Shown here in pieces: positions 23,699-33,871 of a DNA stretch of 64,000 bases; position 1 is the first letter of the stretch, and each line of letters begins with the position of its first letter. Source of the stretch: Siphonodentalium dalli (taxonomy: Eukaryota > Mollusca > Scaphopoda > Gadilida > Siphonodentaliidae). The stretch spans positions 70,037,980-70,101,979 of the forward strand of contig CP136063.1 in assembly GCA_032622095.1 (NCBI GenBank), in the 5' to 3' direction. Both the position numbers and the translations under genes were made by a program. The notes under the pieces were generated by a model. It had not been told where the DNA came from. It did not search any database and was given only the letters and a program-made list of their open reading frames with translations.

Positions 23699-24031
23699 TT
23701 AATGTTGGTGTCATCATCCCTCCCATGAATCCTTAATACCAGTTAATCCTTTCTTTACTAAATGGTTTCTATACTCAGTTATAATAGTATAATTGTAATT
23801 ATCTATTATTCATCTGGAGGGATTTATTTGAATACCAAATACCGACTAACAGCGGGGTGTGCATGAATCCCGCGTATGAAACTGGGGGGGGGGGGGTGGG
23901 GGCACCCTCATCGTGTTTACTTGGTGCTAAAGAGAATCGTCTGTAATTTTATAAGTGAAGGAGTTGTCTGGTGGCACCATTATATGTAGGTGTCACCCCC
24001 GTGATCGTCGTTAAATGGTGCATATACTTAC
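23699..24031. other. Intron or intergenic DNA with G-tract
   Basis: A G-rich run lies at about 23883-23902. On the minus strand this follows the splice donor of the exon at 24152-24032. Confidence 0.4.
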
Positions 24032-24152
24032 CACACCATCCCGAGGAAGATTAACGTGACAAACAGCACTAGGAAGACGAAAGCCATGGTAGCTCCCACG
24101 GCCATACCGATGATGTCATCTTCATAACGGTACTCCGCGACTGCTTGAACAA
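24032..24152 (-). CDS. Internal exon encoding a transmembrane helix
   Basis: The minus strand shows a pyrimidine-rich acceptor (GTTTTCCAG) and a consensus donor (GTAAGT at 24031-24026) around 121 bp. The frame reads VQAVAEYRYEDD, then a hydrophobic stretch of about 25 residues (IIGMAVGATMAFVFLVLF onward) ending FLGMV. The exon enters in phase 1, exactly what the start exon at 32700-32658 leaves, and exits in phase 2. Spliced directly to it, the two give a short hydrophobic leader with an AVA-EY cleavage-like site, a seven-residue ectodomain and one membrane span. Family not recognised. Coding is well supported by the splice sites, open frame and hydropathy. Joining it to the distant exons is inference, and extra exons may lie between them. 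Confidence 0.7.
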
Positions 24153-24896
24153 CTGGAAAACAAATTTAAAAAGAGAAAGTTGTTACATCCTTATATATTC
24201 GTTTTCATCGAAGCCAAAAAAATTAGCTTCTCAGATGATGTCGAAACGTCTTTGTTGACGAGCTATTTATAGAAATAAATACATGGATCATACACATATG
24301 GTGTACGTTTTAACTAATAACATGTAGTTATACTCCCCTGCCTTCGCCAAAGGATTGTCGAATCTGAGACCGATTTCCAAAATTCGCTGCAAATAAAAAT
24401 GCTAAACAATCACACAGAAATTGTGTGAGAATTTACCACGATATGATATAATAAATAATGCATGTCTTTTCGTTGACACTGCTGGGTTCTCGGTGGGGAA
24501 TTCCTCCGCCCAGACAATTACATTGGCATAATTAACTCCAAGCTATGCAATATTTATATATATAATATACGCACACATTGAATAACTTCCTGAGGTGGTA
24601 TATGTACATATATAGACTGCATTTAATATTCCGCATTCCGATCAGAATCTAAATAATACCACTCTCCATTGTTATCTGCGGCAGAAAATCCGACACGGTT
24701 TTTTTCTATCACTATCATTTTCTATCCAATGCGTATTTCAGTGGGTATATAAAGTCATATACCGTGCATGAGTATTTCATGCATGTACACCATACATTTA
24801 TAATATATGTTGTACCCTGAACGTGCACATACTATATATATATAGTTAGGGTACACACACAAACCAGGACGTGTCGTTTTGGAAAAAGTGTGTTAA
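24153..24896. other. Intron or intergenic DNA
   Basis: No coding signal. AT-rich, with several TATATATA runs (about 24555-24570 and 24833-24845). Confidence 0.35.
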
Positions 24897-25138
24897 CCCT
24901 TCTATGACTGGAGCTTCCTGAAATTTTGCGAAAACCCTGTGCCAATGCATTATCTTATATATGCGTGTCTCCATTTGGGAGCCTCACATATATAAGAAAA
25001 TGCATTGGCATGACAATATTTACCTTGTTCTTGTAAGCCAGTTCTTATAGCTGCGAGCCTCCCTATGGGAGACTCACATATATGCGAGAATGCACTCACA
25101 GTGTCTGCTGCGCCAGCGCAGATTCCGCCATGAAAGCG
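24897..25138. mobile_element. TTAA-flanked element carrying variant hairpins
   Basis: TTAA flanks both ends (24893-24896 and 25139-25142). The left end CCCTTCTATGACTGGAGC and the right end TCCGCCATGAAAGCG are degenerate complements. Inside are two degenerate hairpins of the GCCAATGCATT family (about 24943-25012 and 25033-25096), whose centres differ (TCTCCATTTGGGAGCC). It links the hairpin family to a TTAA-type element. Confidence 0.65.
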
Positions 25139-25277
25139 TTAAACCACTAGCTATCAATGTGCTAGTTTTTCTATGAATCCACGAATTGTTTAGTGTAGAT
25201 TTGTTTATGAAAGACAACGTTTTGGAAATTGTTTCCAAAGCTATCAGTGCTGCATATGAAACAAAACATCGCCTTAA

Positions 25278-25534
25278 CCCATTCTATAAATGGATTCTCC
25301 CGCTCAGTTATAAAAGTATTCATTGGAATTGTCCATTATTTATTTTGAGGGATGTTCAGATAATATGAGCAGACGACAGTATGACGAACAAATAATACAA
25401 TTAGTGTAGAAGAATTCATAAAATTCTTTGGAGGGAAATATTCAGATAATAAGTTCATGGTCGTTTGTTGAACTTATTATCTGAACATTTCCTTAGAGAC
25501 CTACACTCGCCAATAAAATTTAGAATAAAAAGGG
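25278..25534. mobile_element. TTAA-flanked element (CCCTTTATATACTAAA family)
   Basis: TTAA at 25274-25277 and 25535-25538. The left end CCCATTCTATAAATGG and right end AATTTAGAATAAAAAGGG pair with gaps. The interior includes a foldback of TTCAGATAATAAGTTCA around GGTCGTTTG, the signature shared with 2828-3081 and 29498-29735. Confidence 0.65.
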
Positions 25535-25765
25535 TTAAAGTTGGTTTGTTTGTTACTTTAGTATGGGGAACAAACTCGATTACAAAGGTAGTTTGTTCAA
25601 AGGTTGATATCTACACATGAATTCCACAAGACATACTTCTTTAGCTTATCCTAGGCTCTTTAGGGCGATCACATGCAATATTGATGACACAAAAGCAACA
25701 AGATAACGACATAAATGTGACCCACCATATCAAATCTAGTCGTAAGTCGGGATTTTTTTTACCCT

Positions 25766-26140
25766 GTGCCAATGCATTCTCTTATTATGCGAGTCGACCA
25801 TAGGTCGCCTCGCATATATATATAAGAGAATGCATTGGCCTAACAATTTTTTACAATTTTAATAATTTTTTCTTGTATTCTTTAACAATTTTATAATTTC
25901 ACCCATACAGAGCCCCAGACAAACATGATCAGACGACACTCTTCTATATGCTTCTATATATGTGTGGGGCTATATATGTGCAGGGTAATGGATGTTTTTA
26001 TTTTATGTCCTAAAAATTGTAAGAAACATTTATTTTAAAAAAAATGATAAAAAATTGTTAGGCCAATGCATTCTCTTATATATGCGAGGCGACCTGTGGT
26101 CGACTCGCATATATAAGAGAATGCATTGGCACAGGGTAAA
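25766..26140. mobile_element. Hairpin-spacer-hairpin element, copy 3 (complete)
   Basis: The left hairpin at about 25770-25845 and the right hairpin at about 26063-26137 have GCCAATGCATTCTC arms, outer CCCTGTGCC and complementary GGCACAGGG edges, and an AT-rich spacer. Inside the spacer the segment ACCCATACAGAGCCCCAGAC is shared with the copy at 3125-3380. Confidence 0.8.
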
Positions 26141-27522
26141 ATAAAATCCCGACTTACGACTGGATTTGATATGGCGGTTCACAAATACTTATTGAAACGT
26201 GAGTAAAACATTGTAATTCTCGCCCATCATGCAGCAAAGTTTAATACGCCCAAATAAGATACATAATATGCATGGTTTGTGGTTTAGAATAGCTTTTATA
26301 ATACACATGTATGTGTTGAGGTATGTAATATTCGTTGCAACCGACTGCACTTAATGTCACTAAAATATTCATGTGTTACGCATGGGTATTCTTGTTTCTC
26401 TGGTCTGGGGTGAGCGATGAATAGGATAATAATGGATGTACACATATACGCATAGCCGCGGGTGTCTTTACACACATAAAACAACTCGAAATTAATCACA
26501 TTAACTTGAGATGACCTCGCATCCATGTCCTTTAGAAAACAGGACGACCGCATGTTTCAACATGTACAAACACAAACATCGAGGAGGGGACTTTAAAACA
26601 GTCATTAGCTTGTTGTCCAATCCTCTTTCTCAATCTATAGGTATAAGTAGTGTGTTATTTTTGTTTGATTTAGAAATAAATATTTTTTACACTAAACACA
26701 AACATATACCACAAATGGATGGAGGATCTACAACGAATCCCCAGTTTATAGCGGAATTTACCAAACGAGTCCAGTAAATTAGGTCTTGACCAAGTTCCAG
26801 ACCTAATTTACTGGACGAGTTTTGTAAATTCCGCTATAAACCGGGGACGATTTGTAGATTCCATTTATTACATGGCCCAAATCCTCATGTAAACATACTT
26901 AAATCAACAAATGGGACGCGAAACTAACATCGGCTTCTATAAGGCATCCGATGACGTTTCACGTAACTATACGTTGTTTGCCCCCGTAAATAAATAGTCC
27001 CAGATAAATAAAGACTCTTTGGCGTATTTAATGGCGTATATTTAATGACATAGCTTTCCAAACTCTTCATTCGTTATATTTTGTTGGACAAATATTGGAA
27101 GCCATAGTATTTTGAGACGTAGCGTACGAAATGTAAGCAGACGACAAACATGGATGTCTCAAGGAATTGCTGCAGGGTTTTGGTAAAATATGGCATTTAT
27201 CTCCCATTTTAACTGCGCCCTTTCAATGTCCTAGACATTTAATCACATGAGTAGAAAATTTTACAACTTTGATTCAAGATATAAAAAAACCGGCACGAAA
27301 ACCAAAATTAATTCTTCGCATTTATCTCCTTACATGCCCCGGTGGGCTGAAGTGAACGTCTCAGTCATGTATGGGATTAGCCCTCTTGGATAAAACTTTG
27401 GGCTGGCTTTATAAAATTGAACACCAAACCCATCCACCTTTTCAAGGATATTTTCTATATTGTTTCAGAAATGTGTTTCTTTGAGGTTTGAATCTTTAGA
27501 CATGTCCATTAGTGATATTTAA
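26141..27522. other. Intron or intergenic DNA with a foldback at 26727-26866
   Basis: The foldback has arms GGATCTACAACGAATCCCC, AGTTTATAGCGGAATTTAC and CCAGTAAATTAGGTCT. They are matched by the complement at 26793-26866, around a loop with TTGACCAAGTTCC. No gene in the rest. Confidence 0.55.
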
Positions 27523-27911
27523 ACCTTTACCCAACAGAACGGCCCTGTGCCAAGCATTCTCTTATATATGCGAGTCGACCATAGGTCGCCTCGCATATAT
27601 AAGAGAATGCATTGGCTTTACACATATTAAAAATGATAAAATTGTCAAAGAATGTAGAAAAATATTATAAAAATTGTTAAAAAATGTAAGAAAAAATTAT
27701 AAAATTGTTAAAGAATGTAAGAAAAAATGGTAAAAAGTTTTAAAAAAAGAATTTTTTTAGGCACAGGGCATAACTGTAACCATCACAATGTGGTCAATGA
27801 ACCGGTTCCAATGATATCCATATTTGTATGGTGTTATTGAGACAGACCGAAGATATTTTAGGCTGTTGAAGCTTTATTTGGGCGTGTTTGGCCGCTTTGT
27901 TGGGTAAAGGG
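27523..27911. mobile_element. TTAA-flanked element containing a single hairpin
   Basis: TTAA at 27519-27522 and 27912-27915. The left end ACCTTTACCCAACAGAACGG pairs with the right end CCGCTTTGTTGGGTAAAGGG. Nested inside is a GCCAATGCATTCTC hairpin (27546-27616) with its AT-rich spacer, but the second hairpin has been lost, leaving only GGCACAGGG. Part of this element (27537-27818) is repeated in inverted orientation at 28519-28872. Confidence 0.7.
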
Positions 27912-28518
27912 TTAACTAAATAACAGGAATCTTAGAGTTATCTCTCATTTTGAAAACATAAACATTGGGCTGTGGGAGGGTTAATGTCATACTATGCCAC
28001 AAGCTGCAAAACAGAGTTCAGATCCTTCGCTACGCTATGTCTGAACGCTGCCGGCATGTGTATTTTCTTAATTAGATTTAACATTTTTATTGAAGTGTTT
28101 TGTCCGTTACAATTCATTCTGGCTTGATCTAGACAATTTTCAAATGAATATGGACAATTCAGTTTCTCAGAATAATACAAAAATCTCAGATAAAAATAAT
28201 GTGACATTTCTTCACATTACGTGTAGGTGCGGGCAGCGGTAAGTCATGCGTAGGGGACTGAACTCTGCATGGAGCTTCACCGTGCCAACGTCTCTCTGGT
28301 AGACGTGGTGTTATATACGTGTCTATCTATAAGCTATATGTAAACATTGACATCTTGTTTCTAACATGTGGGCGACTTCTTTCAGAATTTCAAATGCCAA
28401 CAAGTTCATGTCCTGAAAGTTAGTCTTGAACGTGTGTGTAAATATTGCATGCATTGTTTAGTTTCATGCACAACGGAATTTTTTACTCAACCGTGTGAAC
28501 CCGGATCAGATTTAGATT
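27912..28518. other. Loop between inverted copies
   Basis: This segment, with 27819-27911, separates two inverted copies of the same sequence. A 71-codon minus-strand frame (27992-28207) with MNCNGQNTSIKMLNLIKK inside has mildly protein-like composition. I see no known family and no splice context. Confidence 0.3.
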
Positions 28519-28872
28519 GGATTATTGGAACCGGTTCATTGACCACATTGTGATGGTTACAGTTATGCCCTGTGCCAATGCATTCTCTTATATATGCGAG
28601 TCGACCATAGGTCGCCTCGCATATATAAGAGAATGCATTGGCCTAAAAAAAAATCTTTTTTTAACACTTTTTACCATTTTTTCTTACATTCTTTAACAAT
28701 TTTATAATTTTTTCTTACATTTTTTAACAATTTTTGTAATATTTTTCTACATTCTTTGACAATTTTATCATTTTTAATATGTGTTAAGCCAATGCATTCT
28801 CTTATATATGCGAGGCGACCTATGGTCGACTCGCATATATAAGAGAATGCATTGGCACATGCAGGGCCGTTC
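28519..28872. mobile_element. Hairpin-spacer-hairpin element, copy 4 (complete), inverted relative to 27537-27818
   Basis: Both hairpins are intact (about 28568-28644 and 28789-28857) around the AT-rich spacer. The left flank AACCGGTTCATTGACCACAT then TGTGATGGTTACAG is the complement of the flank at 27774-27818, and the outer right edge CAGGGCCGTTC matches 27537-27547 inverted. The inverted duplication is therefore larger than the element itself. Confidence 0.75.
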
Positions 28873-28925
28873 CATTCTAATCCAATGTATTCAATCTCTT
28901 AAAGCTATACTATGTACTTATATAT

Positions 28926-29300
28926 TTGGGTGCGTGAAACTAATAAGTTAATATTCCGACACTATGCCAACTAGAGGAATATAGCATTCTGGTAACATCA
29001 CCGAAATTTTCAAACAAATCGACCTTTCCACTCCATAGAAAACATCGTCTGAACTATGCCCAATTGTAAATATTTACTTCTCGATTCGGGTCGCAACTAT
29101 CTGTGATAAGTTAACGAAAAGTATTTCGTCATCGAGAGTCACTGTATTTAATTAATATATAAGAATGGTGGTGTTTGTTGTTAATTTGGATATAGTAATT
29201 GGAAAAATTACTACTTTGAGCAAGATTATTCTCCATTTCTATTTGATCACCCTACCGCGCGCGGAGTGTTTCATATCACTTTAAAAACGATTATGATATG
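28926..29300. repeat. Diverged copy of the TLR 5'-flank sequence
   Basis: The words GTGAAACTAATAAGTTA, ACTCCATAGAAAACATCGTC, TTAATTAATATATAAGAATG and GAGCAAGATTATTCTCCATT occur in the same order at 36726-37030 (upstream of the TLR) and at 49994-50230. This third copy is clearly more diverged than those two, so the sequence is itself a dispersed repeat that predates the duplication. Confidence 0.65.
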
Positions 29301-29497
29301 AGAGGTAAAACGAAATTGAGAAAATTAGTCTTCAGGCAATGATGACAATTAATAAAGGTTGACAATGCTATGTGTAATTGTGTATACGCAAAATAGCCTG
29401 GCCTTGTGTCATATTATTAAATATGGCGTATACCGGATTGGGTTAGATAAATCAGATGTGGTGCGCGGTGAATCATTTAAGTTTGAACATATCTTCC

Positions 29498-29735
29498 TAT
29501 ACTAAATACTCATTGACGAGTAGTTCTCTTAGGAAATGTTCAGATAATAAGTTTAACAAACGACGTATTATCGCAACATTTCCCACCAAAGAATATGAAT
29601 TCTTCTGTAGCTGTATTATCATTTTGTCTGGCTGTCGTCTGCTTAAATATCCTTAACATCCCTCCAAATGAATAATATACCATTTCAATATATCCTTTTA
29701 TACCACAGTGGGAGATTCCATTTAGTATAAAAGGG
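29498..29735. mobile_element. Partial TTAA element (CCCTTTATATACTAAA family)
   Basis: The right end TTTAGTATAAAAGGG followed by TTAA and the internal TTCAGATAATAAGTTTAACA match the family at 2828 and 25278. The left end reads TATACTAAATACTCATTGAC without the TTAACCC start, so it is truncated. Confidence 0.5.
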
Positions 29736-29767
29736 TTAAATATAAAGAGGCTGGGTTAATTCGTTAA

Positions 29768-30055
29768 AGGTACTCAATCCGATCAGACGCTCCTAAATTA
29801 CTATTTCTTTTGCTTCGGGGGTTATTATTACCACTTGATTTTAGAGTTATCCATCTTCATCAACAAGACCGCCCGTTTGACCACGTGTTTCTGGGCCACT
29901 GCAGATCTCGAGAAACAACAAACTTCAAAAATCGATATCTGATCACTCTGTGCTTTGATGGGTGGGTTCCTCGACTCGAATCAAATACTTTTTACCCCCG
30001 ACGCCAAAGAAATAGTAATTTAGGACTAAATTAGGAGCATCTGATCGGATTGAGT
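29768..30055. mobile_element. TTAA-flanked MITE (AGGTACTCAAYCC family), copy 1
   Basis: TTAA (29764-29767) then AGGTACTCAATCCGATCAGA. The right end TCTGATCGGATTGAGT abuts TTAA (30056-30059), having lost the last few bases of the terminal repeat. It shares most of its interior (GATTTTAGAGTTATCCATC, GGTTCCTCGACTCGAATCAA) with the copy at 45603-46072. Confidence 0.75.
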
Positions 30056-30317
30056 TTAAATGTGAAGGTATAGAAATCGTCTTATAAAATATCCACATAC
30101 AGTGCACTTAATATCCGTATCCAATAACCTAGGTTTTGCGATATTCTCACAAGAACTTGTTGGGTAGTCGCTTATTTCTGCATCTAAACCTGGCTAAAGT
30201 AACTACGTCTTTCTTTGATAGCGTTTGTAGATAACTTCTAAATTCATGTACCGAACTCAGATTTGTAAATTGAATAAGTGGAGCATTTTGTAGACAGACA
30301 CGGCTAAGGAATGCATT

Positions 30318-30318
<1 letters not shown>
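30056..30318. other. Intergenic or intronic DNA
   Basis: Nothing recognised. Confidence 0.3.
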
Positions 30319-30375
<57 letters not shown>

Positions 30376-30620
30376 CCACCACCACCACCACCACCATCAC
30401 CACCACCATCACCACCATCACCACCACCATCATCACCACCATCACCACCACCATCATCACAACCACCATCACCACCATCACCACCATCACCACCACCATC
30501 ACCACCATCACCACCACCATCACCACCACCACCATCATCATCATAATCATCATAATCATCATAATAATCATCGTCGTCGTCGTCATCATAACCACCACCA
30601 TCATCATCATCATCGTCGTC
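30319..30620. repeat. CAT/CAC trinucleotide microsatellite
   Basis: About 100 near-perfect trinucleotides: pure CAT at first, then mixed CAC and CAT, then CAT with AAT and CGT variants. A shorter related patch lies at 30658-30705. The array leaves long open frames in several phases (poly-His on plus, Met/Val-rich on minus) that are by-products of the repeat. Confidence 0.95.
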
Positions 30621-30705
30621 TTTGCCACCATTTTCGTCGCCTGTATCTCAAAATCATCGTCATCATCATTATACCATCATCATCATCGTCGTCGTCGTCA
30701 TCATC

Positions 30706-31537
30706 CGAATGGTCTTCACAAAACTACTCCTTTGCATACATTGGGAAAATCAACGTTTCTTATTTACGAAATAAAATAAAAACTCAGACGTAGTGTATGC
30801 AAAGTTCCCAAGCTATGTCAAAAGTGTTAGATATATATATGTAATCGTGTCGTTGGGTTAGTTACATGTATATTTAATAAATGTAAAACAATAGGCAGCG
30901 CATAAAATATGGGCCGAAGTCTGGTTCCAGATGTTTCCCTTGTATATTGTTCCATAATAATATCGTCATCAGAGAGATCGTCGTGAATCACGTGACCCAG
31001 ATATTATAGGAGGAACTGACGTTTATGTATATACATATATGTGTATTGTGCTTATGATATATGTTTGATTTCGAATCAAATATTATTTGCACTAACCTTT
31101 AACAAAGGTTGTGAATGAATACTCAGGATGTTATGTCACGCTGAATGTTGACTCTTGGGTTGGTTTGAGTTATTTGCAGGGAGACGCAATACCAGCATCA
31201 TAGAAGATACTGTCGTCATAGTAAACAGTATATTTATTTAAAGATGATCGGACTGATTTGATGCCAAATAAGTCAAAATTTCCCACGCCAATTTTCGGCT
31301 TACCAGGTCAAAGAAAATGAAAAATACTTCCAAACATCATCGTTTTTTCATGATGCCCACATCAGAAAGAGCAATGGGTGAATGCCACAGTGTCCTGAGC
31401 TCTCAAACAAGGTACCCTGTCTTGCTCACAGGAAGCTTGTATTCTGCTAATGATGAACAGACAGTCTGCTGTCAGAGGAGTTTTAGTCAGTCCGAAATTA
31501 AAATATTATAAATAAAACCTCTCAGGCCATGTTACTA
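30706..31537. other. Intergenic or intronic DNA
   Basis: No supported gene. A 64-codon plus-strand frame at 31317-31511 has mixed composition but no known motif. Confidence 0.35.
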
Positions 31538-31768
31538 CAGTAATGCTCAAAGTAATTGACCACTTAACCACAGCAGAATTATGGGTAATTTTTCAGGATT
31601 TAGTCGGAAATATGGCTTGTTGCCATTCATCGGAAAGCTCTAACAGGACAGGGAATATACAGCGAGAGCTTTCCGATGAATGGCAACAAGCCATATTTCC
31701 GACTAAATCCTGAAAAATTACCCATAATTCTGCTGTGGTTAAGTGGTCAATTACTTTGAGCATTACTG
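31538..31768. mobile_element. TA-flanked palindromic MITE, longest copy
   Basis: Ends CAGTAATGCTC and GAGCATTACTG are exact complements flanked by TA (31536-31537 and 31769-31770). The arms continue inward (ACCACTTAACCACAGCAGAA, TTATGGGTAATTTTTCAGG, TTGCCATTCATCGGAAAGC). They leave a loop of about 30 bp with AACAGGACAGGGAATATAC, which the copy at 4255 lacks. Confidence 0.85.
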
Positions 31769-31895
31769 TATAACAATTTCAAACAATCACTGGGTAAAGA
31801 ATGCATGGATGCTCTTTATCAGACATCATCATTTGATTGTTTGTTCGCCTTATTAAAATTATAAACGTGTTAAAACTCCCCCTTTTGAAAGTTAA

Positions 31896-32256
31896 GGGGT
31901 ACTATACGCTAAATCCGGCCATTCGCGGGAACATCTGCTTTTATACTCAACATAATATATGCAACGAATGAATGAATTGTAGCCATGGATTAGTAAAAGA
32001 TAGACTCACGTACTCTATGAATGATGCAAACAACGACGTAGTTATAATGAAAATGAATATATGACTCCAGCCATTTATTCACTTGCATTATAATTAAGGC
32101 GTTTGCATCGATCAAGGAGCACACGAGTGTATTTGCACTAATCCATGGCTAATATTCATTCATTTGTTGCATATATTCTGTTGAGTATAAACGTAGAATC
32201 GATGGTCCGGGATTCAGTGGTCCCATAAATGGCCAGATTTAGTGTATATTACACGT
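31896..32256. mobile_element. TTAA-flanked MITE (AGGGGTACT family), copy 2
   Basis: TTAA at 31892-31895 and 32257-32260. The left end GGGGTACTATACGCTAAATC then CGGCC pairs with the right GGCCAGATTTAGTGTATATT. The internal CAACATAATATATGCAAC and its complement are shared with 21393-21706. Confidence 0.75.
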
Positions 32257-32334
32257 TTAAGACGTTCATATTAATGGGCTCACAATCTAATTATGCTTTG
32301 GTATAGAAAACGTTATTCATTATTTGCTCGTTGT

Positions 32335-32434
32335 CTGCTCATATTTTCTGAACATCCCTCCATATGAATAATATACCGTTCCATTGGTTACTTGTATAAC
32401 TGATGGGAGATTACATTTAGTAAATAAAGGGATA
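32335..32434. mobile_element. Fragment of the CCCTTTATATACTAAA element family
   Basis: TTTCTGAACATCCCTCC, GAATAATATACCGTTCCATT and GGGAGATTACATTTAGTA are shared with the right part of 29498-29735. The end reads AAAGGGATAAA, so the target site has decayed. Confidence 0.4.
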
Positions 32435-32657
32435 AAATTGAGAACGATTAATTTCTAGCAGACGACACGTCTGGAATCACGTATACATATTACCACTTTC
32501 CAATTCGCCTCTCCCGAAAGCCTGTGAACCGTCCCACGGTTTTTGGTGACGGTGATACCCTTCAACCACATTGGCACGGAATATATATACCAACTCATGT
32601 GGTGCACAGACAGCAATTTTACTGACAAGTGAATACCAACAGGTGTGTTGAACTTAC

Positions 32658-32700
32658 CTGGAACTAGTCCGATTGATAATAGACAACTCCTTTGGGTCAT
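32658..32700 (-). CDS. Start exon of a candidate single-pass membrane protein
   Basis: On the minus strand, ATG at 32700-32698 starts MTQRSCLLSIGLVP. The exon ends in a consensus donor (CCAG then GTAAGT at 32657-32652), exiting in phase 1. An in-frame TGA lies 13 codons or fewer upstream, and the context before the ATG (CACA) is favourable, so the start is well placed. The peptide looks like the front of a signal peptide. Joined in phase to the exon at 24152-24032, the hydrophobic core is completed and followed by AVA and then EYRYEDD. The promoter should lie at higher coordinates, around 32.7-33.3 kb, but I see no decisive element there. I do not recognise the gene. Confidence 0.55.
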
Positions 32701-33676
32701 TGTGACTGTCGATCACGCCCAAACAACACAATAATCACAAAACAAGTCACAGAAACGTGACTATCACAGCGAACAAATCCACGAAATTGACCACAGACTA
32801 ACGTCACATAACGCTACTTCCTGATGTTATTTTCCAGACCCAAGTTGTGTTTTTAAAACAGCCGGACTCGGGGTCAGATGACAGTTGTGCACGGGTGCGG
32901 GGTACCCACCGCTATACAATTGTCAGGACATCGGATTTTACTATTGTTAATCGATATGCCATCCACTTACACGGTTATAGCAATTATAGTTTGTTCCTCA
33001 TGCGGGTATAGCTATAGAAAATCATTGTAGCGTACATTCACGCCCGGGGTACAAGGCGGGGTAGATATTGACTGTCCTATAAAGTGAATGTTCGTCTGCA
33101 TACCCTATATATGACTGGCTCGGGTGTGTCTGTTGCCTATTGCCGAGTTACAGAATTAGCTGTTAAATTATTCACCACACCCGGTGGGTCATTATGCTTC
33201 ATGCATTTCTCATATGGGGTACAATCACGCATTCTATCTTATTGTTCAATAATATTATGATCGAGTTTGTGTATATAAGATTGATACGTCCCACTGCCGC
33301 TGTATAGCCGCTATTTGGCAAATAAAGGAGCAAAGGCTGTGCAAACTATCTTGAATGCGCATCTACTAAGTATGAATTGAGATGGGTGTGACAATCACAC
33401 GGTCGTAAACATGTATGGTTGAAAAACATGACACATTTCGGTTGATAATTCAAATCGTACATGCCCCATTTGAAACTCCAAACTACGTCTGCGTAATTTA
33501 GAAATAGGGATAAGAAAGATAAACACAAGAAATATCGAACTCTAACTTTATATGTAGGCCATATATAGCAGATATATCACCGTATAGCATGTTATATATA
33601 CGTCTCTGAAACATGCCGAGCTTTGCTCTTTGAACAAGTCTGGGACTATACAACACACAAGGCGCCTATTTTTTTT
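32701..33676. other. Region upstream of the start exon
   Basis: Probable 5' UTR and promoter region of the minus-strand gene. It is less AT-rich than its surroundings at 32820-33060. No motif can be assigned with confidence. Confidence 0.3.
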
Positions 33677-33871
33677 TAGAAGCAAATGTAGTTTTGAGAC
33701 AGTGCAAATGGGGGGGGGGGGGGGTGCAAACCGACCCATGACGGCGAGCACAGCTACTCAAGGTCCGACGTCGGACTTTGAGTCGCAAGGCGCACTGGCC
33801 GTCATGGGTCGGGGTTGCAACCCCCCCCCCCCCCCAAATTTGCACTGTCTCAAAACTTGCATTTGCTTCTA
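33677..33871. mobile_element. Foldback element with G and C tracts in opposite arms
   Basis: The left arm has AGAAGCAAATGTAGTTTTGA, GACAGTGCAAATG, a G-run (33710-33724) and GACCCATGACGGC. The right arm is the complement: GCCGTCATGGGTC, a C-run (33821-33836), ATTTGCACTGTCTC, AAACTTGCATTTGCTTCT. The loop contains TCCGACGTCGGA, itself a palindrome. Open frames on both strands here come from this structure. Confidence 0.75.

Noticed and set aside
27992-28207. 71-codon minus-strand frame in the loop of an inverted duplication
   Set aside because: No known motif, no splice context and no second copy to show conservation.
30257-30793. Long poly-histidine (plus) and Met/Val-rich (minus) open frames
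   Set aside because: Both are read through a CAT/CAC microsatellite, which is open in several frames by composition alone.
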